Shown one piece after another: positions 43,766 through 50,846 of a DNA stretch of 64,000 nucleotides. Origin of the DNA: Serratia sp. DD3 (GTDB lineage Bacteria > Pseudomonadota > Gammaproteobacteria > Enterobacterales > Enterobacteriaceae); the NCBI RefSeq assembly GCF_000496755.2, contig NZ_AYKS02000033.1:146163-210162 (forward strand), given 5' to 3'. The position numbers were made by a program, and so were the translations under genes. Positions within the stretch are counted from its first letter, which is position 1; the number at the start of each line of letters is the position of its first letter. The notes under the pieces are model-generated. The model was not told where the DNA came from. It made no database searches and worked only from the letters and a program-made list of their open reading frames with translations.

Positions 43766-43824
43766 AATTAACCCTTCCTAAATTAAGAATATAAACACCC
43801 AATTAAATAAGAACCACCCTTAAA

Positions 43825-44610
43825 TTAACGTACCAAGTAACCACCATCGACAACCAATAAATGACCATTAACATAATCTGAAGCACGACTGGCTAAAAAT
43901 ACCATTGCCCCCATCAGGTCCTGCGTTTCCCCCCAACGATTGGCTGGAATATGATCAAGTACACGTTTATTGGTTTCAGGGTTTTTACGGGTTTCCGCTG
44001 TAATATCGGTTGCATAATATCCAGGTGCAATACCATTGACTTGAATATTATATTGACCTAATTCATCACAATAGGCCTTGGTGAAACCGGCTAGCGCATG
44101 TTTGGTCGCCGAATAGGCGGGTGACCACTGCCCCCCCAAGTAAGAGAACAGTGAGCAGATATTAATTATTTTCCCTTGTTTTCTTGGGATCATCACTTTT
44201 GCTGCTTCATAACTTAATTCAAATGCGGCAGTCAAGTTAATATCGATCATTGGATCCCAATCTTCACGGCCAAAATCCAATACTTTATTCAACTTACAGA
44301 TACCTGCGTTATTTACCAGAATATCTACGGTGCCGAAGGTTTCCAGGCATTTGGCGATCACACGGGCAGGGGCACCTTTTTCCGTGATATCCACCTGCAT
44401 GAACTCAACCTTAACACCTTGCTGTTCAATGAGTTCGCGGGTTTCGCCCTTATCCATGATAAAGCTGGGTATAAATAAATTGGCCCCGGCCTTGGCTAAT
44501 GCCATGGCAAATGCCTGCCCCAAACCACTGTTGCCGCCAGTGACAATGGCGGTTTTACCTTTCAATGAAAAGAAATCTAATGAGAACTGATTTAAGGCGT
44601 TTAATGACAT
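43825..44610 (-). CDS. ygcW: SDR family oxidoreductase YgcW
   Basis: 261 residues from the ATG at 44610, the same start as E. coli YgcW (the longer frame to 44670 runs into the attenuator). NAD(P) motif TGGNSGLGQAFAMALAKAG, NNAG (ILVNNAGICKL), catalytic Ser (ICSLFSY) and YSATK are complete. It resembles gluconate/deoxygluconate dehydrogenases (KduD type). First gene of ygcWUSRQ, with the leader terminator immediately upstream. Confidence 0.93.
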   Translation of the reverse strand: MSLNALNQFSLDFFSLKGKTAIVTGGNSGLGQAFAMALAKAGANLFIPSFIMDKGETRELIEQQGVKVEFMQVDITEKGAPARVIAKCLETFGTVDILVNNAGICKLNKVLDFGREDWDPMIDINLTAAFELSYEAAKVMIPRKQGKIINICSLFSYLGGQWSPAYSATKHALAGFTKAYCDELGQYNIQVNGIAPGYYATDITAETRKNPETNKRVLDHIPANRWGETQDLMGAMVFLASRASDYVNGHLLVVDGGYLVR

Positions 44611-44639
44611 GATGTTGCCCCTTGGTCCGAAAAAAACGC

Positions 44640-44709
44640 AAAAAAAAGAGAAAAGCAAGCTCCCCTGCACTGGGCAGAGAAGTTACTTTTCTCATCGTCT
44701 CTAGTAACT
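44640..44709 (-). promoter_or_regulatory. Leader attenuator of ygcW: terminator with competing antiterminator
   Basis: Read on the minus strand, AGTTACT (44709-44703) is followed by the loop AGAGACGATGAGAAA and AGTAACT (44687-44681), which can pair with it. That second arm is also inside GAGAAAAGTAACTTC (44693-44679), which pairs with GAGCTTGCTTTTCTC (44662-44648) and is followed by U8 (44647-44640), an intrinsic terminator. The two hairpins cannot coexist. The ygcW ATG is 30 nt after the U tract. The same element in opposite orientation leads yqcE. Confidence 0.88.
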
Positions 44710-44743
44710 GAGAAAAAATTAACACACCCTCTCACTATTATTC

Positions 44744-44759
44744 CGTGACACTAATCACA
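44744..44759 (-). promoter_or_regulatory. CRP site of the ygcWUSRQ promoter
   Basis: CGTGACACTAATCACA matches TGTGA-N6-TCACA at 9 of 10 key bases. Its centre is ~42 nt upstream of the likely start at 44709-44710; an extended -10 (TGTTAATTT, minus strand, ~44724-44716) fits that start. This is class II CRP geometry. Confidence 0.75.
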
Positions 44760-44989
44760 ATTTCATTTTATTGCTAACATTACTTATATTAAGCAATAAG
44801 ATACCTTGATTTTTTTGAGCGATGCGTCGATAAAAAAGCAAAAAAAATTAGATGAATAGATAATAGCCATGATCACATCCACTTCATCATAAACCTTGGC
44901 GGATAATGGGTATAACCACTGACTTTCATCAGATTAATCGGGTGGATTACTGAGCAGTAAGATTTAAATAAATTGGTCTCCTGTTGTTT

Positions 44990-45005
44990 TGTGATAATTC
45001 TCACA
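44990..45005 (+). promoter_or_regulatory. CRP site of the yqcE-ygcE promoter
   Basis: TGTGATAATTCTCACA is a perfect TGTGA-N6-TCACA site. An extended -10 (TGCTATTTA at 45025-45033) lies downstream, predicting a start near 45040, ~42 nt from the site centre (class II). The start would coincide with the first base of the attenuator. Confidence 0.82.
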
Positions 45006-45040
45006 GATGAATGGAATGCCAATGTGCTATTTATGTCGGC

Positions 45041-45108
45041 AGTTACTGAAAGAGACGAAGAGAAAAGTAACTTCCTGCTTGGCGGGGAGCTTGCTTTTCT
45101 CTTTTTTT
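45041..45108 (+). promoter_or_regulatory. Leader attenuator of yqcE-ygcE: terminator with competing antiterminator
   Basis: AGTTACT (45041-45047), loop GAAAGAGACGAAGAGAAA, AGTAACT (45066-45072) can form an antiterminator stem. GAGAAAAGTAACTTC (45060-45074) pairs with GAGCTTGCTTTTCTC (45087-45101), followed by U7 (45102-45108), the terminator. The stem arms are identical to those in the ygcW leader, while the terminator loop differs (CTGCTTGGCGGG here), so the stems and the AGAGACGA motif are what is kept. Confidence 0.88.
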
Positions 45109-45197
45109 GTTTAATTCGATTTGCCCAGTGAATGTCAACATGCAGTATGAAGCGTATCAATGACAAAAATCAGGGTATATTGACGCGGAACTTTACG

Positions 45198-45800
45198 ATG
45201 GAAAAATCTAATTCACACCGTTGGTTAACGCTGGCAATAATAAGTATCAGCGGTGGCGTAAGTTTCGGTCTGGCCTACTTGCGTTATATTTATCAAATCC
45301 CCATGGCTAAATTTATGGGGTTCTCCAGTAACGAAATGGGTCTCATCATGAGTACCTTTGGTATCACCGCGATTATTCTCTATGCCTCCAGCGGGGTGAT
45401 TGCCGATAAATTCTCCCATCGAAAAATGATGACCTTTACCTGTTATGCCTCACGCGGGTTGTACTTTGCCTGTATCGGCGAGGCCAGAACACCGAAATAC
45501 ATTGTCGGTACCACCGTGGGTATCTGCTCGGTTATCGGCTTCCTGCCCGATGTGTTTGTTTACCCGGTCATCGGTCATTGGCAAGACACGCTGCCTGCCG
45601 CGGAGGCCTATCACAATATGTGGTTGATGGGATTGAGTACCACCTGTCTGGTGGTGGTGTTTACCTTCCTGCTGTTTAACAACATTAAGCGCGTCGATAA
45701 CAAAAATACCGTGGAACAACCCGTGACCGAGTCGTTTTATCTATACCGGTCACCACAAGTTGCAGGCAGTCAGCCACCCCGTGATCCCCACAATGGGTGA
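45198..45800 (+). pseudogene. yqcE: YqcE MFS transporter with a large internal in-frame deletion
   Basis: Only 200 codons, while E. coli YqcE has ~425. Residues 1-78 match its N-terminus (helices 1-2, GVIADKFSHRKMM). The sequence then jumps at nt ~45425-45440 straight to the C-terminal part (TFTCYASRGLYFACIGEART, TTVGICSVIGFLPDVFVYP, HWQDTLPAAEAY). About 200 residues and roughly seven helices are gone with no frameshift. A 12-helix MFS fold is not possible, so it is very likely non-functional as a transporter, though still translatable and followed by ygcE. Confidence 0.85.
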
Positions 45801-45854
45801 TTCACGCAGCTAACTCCTAACTTCATGCATCAAAGAATATCAAGGAGTTGTAAC

Positions 45855-47303
45855 ATGAAAAGCCAGTACCTAATGGGTGTAGACGTAGGCACCCAGAGTG
45901 CGAAAGTGGTTATTTTTGATCTGGATGGCAATGTCATCTGTGAAGGAAAGCAGCAACTACGCAAAATGGATATCCCCGCTCCCCTGTTAGCGGAGCACCC
46001 AGATGACGACTTGTGGGACTCGCTCAAGGTGGCATTCCGCCGCGCCATGCAGCGTTTTGGGGAACGGGGCGGCAAGCTGCAAGATATTCTGGCGATGGGG
46101 ATCTGTATCGTCCGCTGTTGCCGCGTATTGCTGAAAGAAAACGGTGAATTGGCCTATCCGGTGATTAACTGGATGGATAAGCGCCTGAACAAACCTTATG
46201 AATATATTGATGCTTATCAGGGCGTGCGCTATGTGACCACCACTTCGGGTTATATTACCCATCGCCTGACCGGGGAGTTCAAAGATACCTGTGCCAACTA
46301 CATTGGTTGGTGGCCGATGGATAACGATACGCTGGACTGGAGCACCGACCCTGCCGTCTGGCAAAGCTGTAATCTGGCCCGTGACCAGGTGCTGGATGTC
46401 GTGAAGCCCGGTGAAGTACTCGGTTATGTTACGGAACAAGTAGCACAACAGCTGGGTATCCCTGCGGGTATTCCGGTGGTTGCTACCGCCCATGATAAAG
46501 CGGTCGAAGCGCTTGGTGCCGGATCATTGGAGGAAGGGGTCGCGCTGATCTCCCTGGGTACCTATGTTGGTGCCATGGTACACGGCCACGCCAACGTGAA
46601 AGACGCACAGAACTTCTGGCCGTTCCAGGCATCAATCCCTGGCCGTTATCTGTATGAGTGTATGGGTGTACGGCGTGGCATGTGGACCATCAGTTGGTTC
46701 CGCGATCAGTTTGGCGCCGCCGCTCTGTCGGATGCTCATGATGCCGGGACCAGTATTGAGGAGTTGTTAAACCACGAAGCAGAACGGGTTCCCGCTGGTT
46801 GTGAAGGCTTAATCACCGTACATGACTGGGCTCCACCATCAGAAGCGGAATTCCGCAAAGGTGCCATGATTGGTTTTGATGGCCGTCATACCCGCGCCCA
46901 TATGTACCGTTCCATGCTGGAAGGTATTGCCTTTACCATGAAAAATCATATGGATAAGATGGCACAAGAACTGAAAATACCATTCAAACGCCTGATTATT
47001 TCTGGCGGTGGTGCCAACAGTGATCTGTTTATGCAGATTTTTGCCGATGTGTTTGGCGTTCCCACCTGCCGGAATATCATGAAAGGGTCAGCCGCTGTGG
47101 GTTGCGCTATCAACGCCGGGATGGCGGTAAATGTGTTCGATGACTATCAACAAGCGGCCGAGAAATTGGTACGCATGGGGGACAGCTTTGAACCGAACAG
47201 GGATAACCACCAATTCTACAATCAGTTGAACCAGCAGGTATATCAGCAAGTGAACAAACATCTGGATCCCTTGCTACAGGCACTGAGTCCATTAGTGGAT
47301 TAA
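45855..47303 (+). CDS. ygcE: FGGY family carbohydrate kinase YgcE
   Basis: 482 residues from the ATG at 45855 (AAGGAG at 45842-45847). ATPase motifs: GVDVGTQSAKVVIFDLDG (phosphate 1), NWMDKR, VATAHDKAVEALGAGSL (phosphate 2), and ISGGGANSDLFMQIFADVFGVP (adenosine). The substrate is unidentified; the subgroup includes YgcE and related polyol or sugar kinases. In the cluster it would phosphorylate an imported compound and create the phosphorylated signal for YgcP. Downstream dyads GGCTCAT/ATGAGCC and CAGCTC/GAGCTG (~47314-47352) may end the transcript. Confidence 0.9.
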   Translation: MKSQYLMGVDVGTQSAKVVIFDLDGNVICEGKQQLRKMDIPAPLLAEHPDDDLWDSLKVAFRRAMQRFGERGGKLQDILAMGICIVRCCRVLLKENGELAYPVINWMDKRLNKPYEYIDAYQGVRYVTTTSGYITHRLTGEFKDTCANYIGWWPMDNDTLDWSTDPAVWQSCNLARDQVLDVVKPGEVLGYVTEQVAQQLGIPAGIPVVATAHDKAVEALGAGSLEEGVALISLGTYVGAMVHGHANVKDAQNFWPFQASIPGRYLYECMGVRRGMWTISWFRDQFGAAALSDAHDAGTSIEELLNHEAERVPAGCEGLITVHDWAPPSEAEFRKGAMIGFDGRHTRAHMYRSMLEGIAFTMKNHMDKMAQELKIPFKRLIISGGGANSDLFMQIFADVFGVPTCRNIMKGSAAVGCAINAGMAVNVFDDYQQAAEKLVRMGDSFEPNRDNHQFYNQLNQQVYQQVNKHLDPLLQALSPLVD

Positions 47304-47451
47304 CAACTGAAATGAGGCTCATGGATGAGCCGTACAGCTCTTACGAGCTGCATAATAATGAACAGGGAAACGCCCATTATCAATAACACCTTACTTCCGT
47401 TATTTGAACTGCCCCTTTCACGGCAAATTTTTTCCATCATTAACGTCAACT

Positions 47452-48039
47452 CTATGGGGCCTTCGCCAGACGTCGCGCGGCCTCTACGACGGAAGCTCTC
47501 CGCCTGGCCTGTTCTTCCTTACTATCGGGCCCCGTTAACATACGCGCTACTTGTGGAACAGCAGACCACCATCCGGCCAGGGCTAACACCAAAAAAGCAA
47601 GATGATCAGCCTCAATGGCTTGGGTAACTCTTCCCGCACACTGCCCATCGGCCACAGCCTGAATCTTGTATCTGTAGTATTCACGTCGTTGTTCTTCGTC
47701 CGGCACCTCAGCATTGAAGGTCAAACCTTCCCAGCGCATGAGTCGACTCAGTTCCGGGTTCTCAAGGTGATAATCGTAGGCACGGCCAGCGTAATCGCCA
47801 ATATCTTCGACCGCAAAGGACGTAATGGGCAACACCAATGCCACCTTAGCCAACTCACTACGTAACACGGCTGAGAACAGCGCCCGCTTGTCGCCAAAGT
47901 AATTATAAACACGCTCCTTGTTGACACCGGCCAACTTGGCAACCCGCTCAAGGGTGGTGCCATCGGGCCCGAGTCGGGCGAATTCGGTCATCGCCGCATC
48001 CAGAATTTTGCGTTTCGTCCCTTCGGTATCCCAAGCCAT
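47452..48039 (-). CDS. TetR/AcrR family regulator
   Basis: 195 residues. The N-terminal helix-turn-helix (residues ~8-55) is RKILDAAMTEFARLGPDGTTLERVAKLAGVNKERVYNYFGDKRALFSAVL, the TetR signature. The C-terminal ligand domain has GWWSAVPQVARML. It is divergent from an SDR gene and separated by an 18-bp inverted repeat, so it most likely represses that gene and itself. It belongs to an accessory block rather than to the ygc cluster. Confidence 0.9.
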   Translation of the reverse strand: MAWDTEGTKRKILDAAMTEFARLGPDGTTLERVAKLAGVNKERVYNYFGDKRALFSAVLRSELAKVALVLPITSFAVEDIGDYAGRAYDYHLENPELSRLMRWEGLTFNAEVPDEEQRREYYRYKIQAVADGQCAGRVTQAIEADHLAFLVLALAGWWSAVPQVARMLTGPDSKEEQARRRASVVEAARRLAKAP

Positions 48040-48095
48040 TTTTCTACTCTCTCATTTATGGGTTGTTGTTATCGCGTAATCATACTATATTAAAT

Positions 48096-48113
48096 TCCAA
48101 CTTAAACGTTGGA
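48096..48113. promoter_or_regulatory. Putative TetR operator
   Basis: TCCAAC (48096-48101) and GTTGGA (48108-48113) form a perfect inverted repeat with a 6-nt spacer in the 108-nt gap between the divergent TetR and SDR genes. Confidence 0.65.
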
Positions 48114-48147
48114 GTTGTAGTTTTACCTTATAATCGGAGTCTGAATT

Positions 48148-48867
48148 ATGAAAAACACCATCGTCATCTGTGGCTATGGCCCAGGAATTTCCCAAGCAGT
48201 CGCTCGCCGTTTTGGTAAGGCGGGTCATCCCGTTGCCCTGATTGCGCGCAATGTTCAGCGTCTCACTGAGGCGGTAACGGAATTGAACGCCGAAGGTATC
48301 CAGGTTCAGGCTTTCCCGGCCGATCTGAGCGATGTTAAAGCGATTCGACATGTCTTTACGAACGTACATGGAATGATGGGACCTATAGGTATTCTGCACT
48401 GGAACGTCTTTCTCGATATCGAAGGTGACCTGCTCTCCACTCCCCCCGATGATCTGAGTAAGAGTTTCGATCTCCGCGTTGTTGGCTACATCACTGCGGT
48501 ACAAGAGAGCAAGAACGACCTTATGGCATCAAAAGGTACCGTACTGGTGACCAGCGGCGTCATGGCACTTGATGACCCACAAATCAACGCATTCGCCGTC
48601 GATTATGCTGCGATTGCCATTGGCGTTGCTGCTCAACGTAAAACTACCCATATTTTGGCGCATACCTTCGCACCACATGGCATTCATGTCGGTGAGGTGA
48701 TCGTCAACGGCTTCGTTGAGGGAACACCGGGCGCTATAGGTAAAAGTGATACCGTCGCACCGACAGACGTCGCTGACCAGTTCTGGGAACTACATACTAC
48801 ACGTCAGGTACATTCCGTCATCGTTGGGAAAGCCGTTCCCATAGAAGAAGCAGGGATCCATGGCTGA
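48148..48867 (+). CDS. Atypical SDR family oxidoreductase
   Basis: 239 residues. The Rossmann start is VICGYGPGISQAVARRFGKAG, with GYGPGIS in place of TGxxxGIG, and ALIARNVQRL follows. The acidic turn (PADLSD) is present. The usual NNAG is HWNV, and the active-site tyrosine segment reads VDYAAIAI, without the YxxxK lysine. So cofactor binding is likely but standard SDR catalysis is doubtful. CGGAG precedes the ATG. It is transcribed away from the TetR regulator. Confidence 0.8.
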   Translation: MKNTIVICGYGPGISQAVARRFGKAGHPVALIARNVQRLTEAVTELNAEGIQVQAFPADLSDVKAIRHVFTNVHGMMGPIGILHWNVFLDIEGDLLSTPPDDLSKSFDLRVVGYITAVQESKNDLMASKGTVLVTSGVMALDDPQINAFAVDYAAIAIGVAAQRKTTHILAHTFAPHGIHVGEVIVNGFVEGTPGAIGKSDTVAPTDVADQFWELHTTRQVHSVIVGKAVPIEEAGIHG

Positions 48868-48927
48868 AAAAACGTAAGTCTCATGCTGGATCGATGCCAC
48901 CGGACTTAAAGACAAAGAGGGGGTTAG

Positions 48928-49095
48928 ATTCTGCGCGGCCATCAGGCAAAAGCGGAGCGCCAGATGGATGATTTGCACAGTTTTACGACAGAAATAACAG
49001 CAAACATCAAGCGGCCGGAGCAGCTTATGGAACGGGCCAGAAACGGCGAAACTCGGGAGTGTTTTTTTATCCAACAACACAGTACGGAGACAGCT
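48928..49095 (+). pseudogene. Fragment resembling a MerR-family C-terminal coil, in frame with the SDR
   Basis: From just after a TAG at 48925-48927 the frame is open and runs into the following SDR gene. Its translation (ILRGHQAKAERQMDDLH at the start, then IKRPEQLMERARNGE) resembles the antiparallel coil at the end of MerR-type regulators (a pattern like ILxxHxxxxExQMxxL). No start codon or DNA-binding half is present, so it would be a relic. The homology call is weak. Confidence 0.35.
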
Positions 49096-49863
49096 ATGCT
49101 GAAAAATAAAAATGCAGTGATAACCGGCGGCAGCGACGGCATTGGCCTGGGCATTGCCCGCGCCTTTGCGGCAAACGGGGCCAATGTATGCCTGATAGGC
49201 CGCACACAGGAAAAACTGGCAGGGGCGCAGGCATCTCTAGCGCACTATGGTGTGACGGTCACAACCATAGCCCACGACCTTGGCGTGCCTTCCAGCATGC
49301 AGTCCTTGGTCCGGCATATTACAGAGCAGCTTGGCACAGTGGATATTCTTGTCAACAATGCGGGCATAGGCAAATTTGTCCCCTTTGAGGCAACGGATGA
49401 AGCCCTGCTTGACAGGCACATCGACCTGAACATCAAAACTCCCTATCTGCTGACGCAGGCGCTGCTGTCTTTTATCGCGGCACAAAAGGGCAATGTGCTC
49501 AACATTTCCTCATATTTTGCCCAGCGGATGCTGCCTGGCAGAACAACAACCGCTTACTCCCTCACCAAAGGAGCGCTTAATTCCCTGACCCAGTCGCTGG
49601 CGTTTGAAGTGGGTAAACGGGGCGTGCGCGTCAACGCCATTGCCCCCGGCAGCGTGACTACCTCCCAACTGACAGACAACCTGGCCCTGCTGAGCGATGC
49701 CGAACAACAGCAGTTTGCGGACATGATACCCGTCCTTTACCCCCTGGGCGTGCTGGGCCATGTGGATGATGTGGGGGCTGCGGCAGTTTTTCTGGCTTCG
49801 GACAAGGCTAAATGGATCACCGGCACTGTCATGGCTGTTGACGGTGGCTTAACCACGAGCTGA
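49096..49863 (+). CDS. SDR family oxidoreductase
   Basis: 255 residues from the ATG at 49096, preceded by ACGGAGA; the same frame is open upstream to 48928. All classical SDR motifs are intact: TGGSDGIGLGIARAFAANGA, ILVNNAGIGK, NISSYF (Ser), YSLTKGALNSL (YxxxK), and PGSVTT. The region looks more GC-rich than the core genes around it, suggesting transfer. Substrate unknown. Confidence 0.9.
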   Translation: MLKNKNAVITGGSDGIGLGIARAFAANGANVCLIGRTQEKLAGAQASLAHYGVTVTTIAHDLGVPSSMQSLVRHITEQLGTVDILVNNAGIGKFVPFEATDEALLDRHIDLNIKTPYLLTQALLSFIAAQKGNVLNISSYFAQRMLPGRTTTAYSLTKGALNSLTQSLAFEVGKRGVRVNAIAPGSVTTSQLTDNLALLSDAEQQQFADMIPVLYPLGVLGHVDDVGAAAVFLASDKAKWITGTVMAVDGGLTTS

Positions 49864-49878
49864 TAAGGAAAAAACATC

Positions 49879-50124
49879 ATGGAAAGTAAAATGGCCCAAT
49901 TAACTATGCCACTATCATGCCCCAGAAACTCACGAACCCGATGTAGAGCCCGCGTGCCCCTCAATGGTTTTATCCTGTTTATCGGTGCCAGCATCGGCCC
50001 GTTTATCGTGCCCTGGGTGCCCGATTTCGTCCCGGTATTGATGGGGCTTGCTGCGGCACTTTTACTGGCTACTGTCTGCGTTGCGAGCAGTGTATCGCTG
50101 GCTTTGTTCACGAGGAAACCATGA
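49879..50124 (+). CDS. Small hydrophobic protein or remnant of a transporter
   Basis: 81 residues with AAGGA 8 nt before the ATG. The N-terminal ~25 residues look non-native, then two hydrophobic segments follow (LNGFILFIGASIGPFIVPWV and VLMGLAAALLLATVCVASSVSLALF), ending TRKP. This resembles the C-terminal helices of an MFS-type permease. Its stop overlaps the next start (ATGA), suggesting it is translated in an operon. Unsure whether functional. Confidence 0.45.
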   Translation: MESKMAQLTMPLSCPRNSRTRCRARVPLNGFILFIGASIGPFIVPWVPDFVPVLMGLAAALLLATVCVASSVSLALFTRKP

Positions 50125-50846
50125 ATTCTATCCATTCATCGATCTCTTCAGTCCTGACCACATGGTGGAACGCCCGCCGTTGGATCCTGGTGCTGCGCAT
50201 CAGTCTTGGGTTTTCCGCTGCTCTGCCTGCATTCGTGTTGCAGGCGGCTGCCGGTGCGGTTGGAGATAACCCGATCGGCATCCCGGATACTCATCATCAA
50301 ACCAGTCAGCGTTCAGTCACTCTGGATGGTCAGCCCGCAACCCTCAGCCGTTACGAGCGGCGCGATGGGCGCAATGCTTTCCTAGAGGGAGAACACTTTA
50401 GTACGGTGATCGCCACCGATGGCACACTTAAAGGTTTTGCCAACATCTCGCTCGACCTGGTGGGAAATCCTTTACCATCTCGTGAGCGCGCTGAGCAGAT
50501 TGCGGCAGAGTTCCTGCGTAAGGCTACACCCGACTTGCTGACCAGCCTGAGGAGAGCATCTGTTACCCTTCATGATGAACCTATTCTCCTGTCACGCGCA
50601 GGCCATAACGAGACCGTTCAACTTACCGGTTTAAAATTCAAGGCACGCAGTCTGGCTGATGGGCGCTGGTTCTGGGTCATCGTCGGTAGCGATGAGAAAC
50701 CGATGCTGTTCGAGCGCGATCTGGAATGGGCCACCCTACTCGCTCGCCGCAAAACGGAACAATGGCTGCATGACCGATGGATAAAGCTCCAGGATATCCC
50801 ACAGGTCGATAAACCAAGCCGTTGGAGTCTACCATGGACTCATTAA
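50121..50846 (+). CDS. Secreted or membrane-anchored protein of unknown function
   Basis: 241 residues. An N-terminal hydrophobic stretch (WILVLRISLGFSAALPAFVLQAAAG) is a signal or anchor. The rest is soluble and mixed alpha/beta (RYERRDGRNAFLEGEHFSTVIATDGTLKGFANIS, PLPSRERAEQIAAEFL, RWFWVIVGSDEKPMLFERDLEW). I do not recognise a family; a PepSY-like fold is possible for the middle part. It overlaps both neighbours (ATGA upstream, and its tail overlaps the hydrolase start). Confidence 0.7.
   Translation: MNSIHSSISSVLTTWWNARRWILVLRISLGFSAALPAFVLQAAAGAVGDNPIGIPDTHHQTSQRSVTLDGQPATLSRYERRDGRNAFLEGEHFSTVIATDGTLKGFANISLDLVGNPLPSRERAEQIAAEFLRKATPDLLTSLRRASVTLHDEPILLSRAGHNETVQLTGLKFKARSLADGRWFWVIVGSDEKPMLFERDLEWATLLARRKTEQWLHDRWIKLQDIPQVDKPSRWSLPWTH

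Noticed and set aside
44610..44670. Longer ygcW start at 44670
   Set aside because: The extension translates the attenuator terminator and poly-U; homology starts at 44610.
48129..48134. TATAAT before the TetR-controlled SDR as its -10
   Set aside because: It is only ~14 nt from the ATG, so a transcript from it would lack room for the CGGAG ribosome site.
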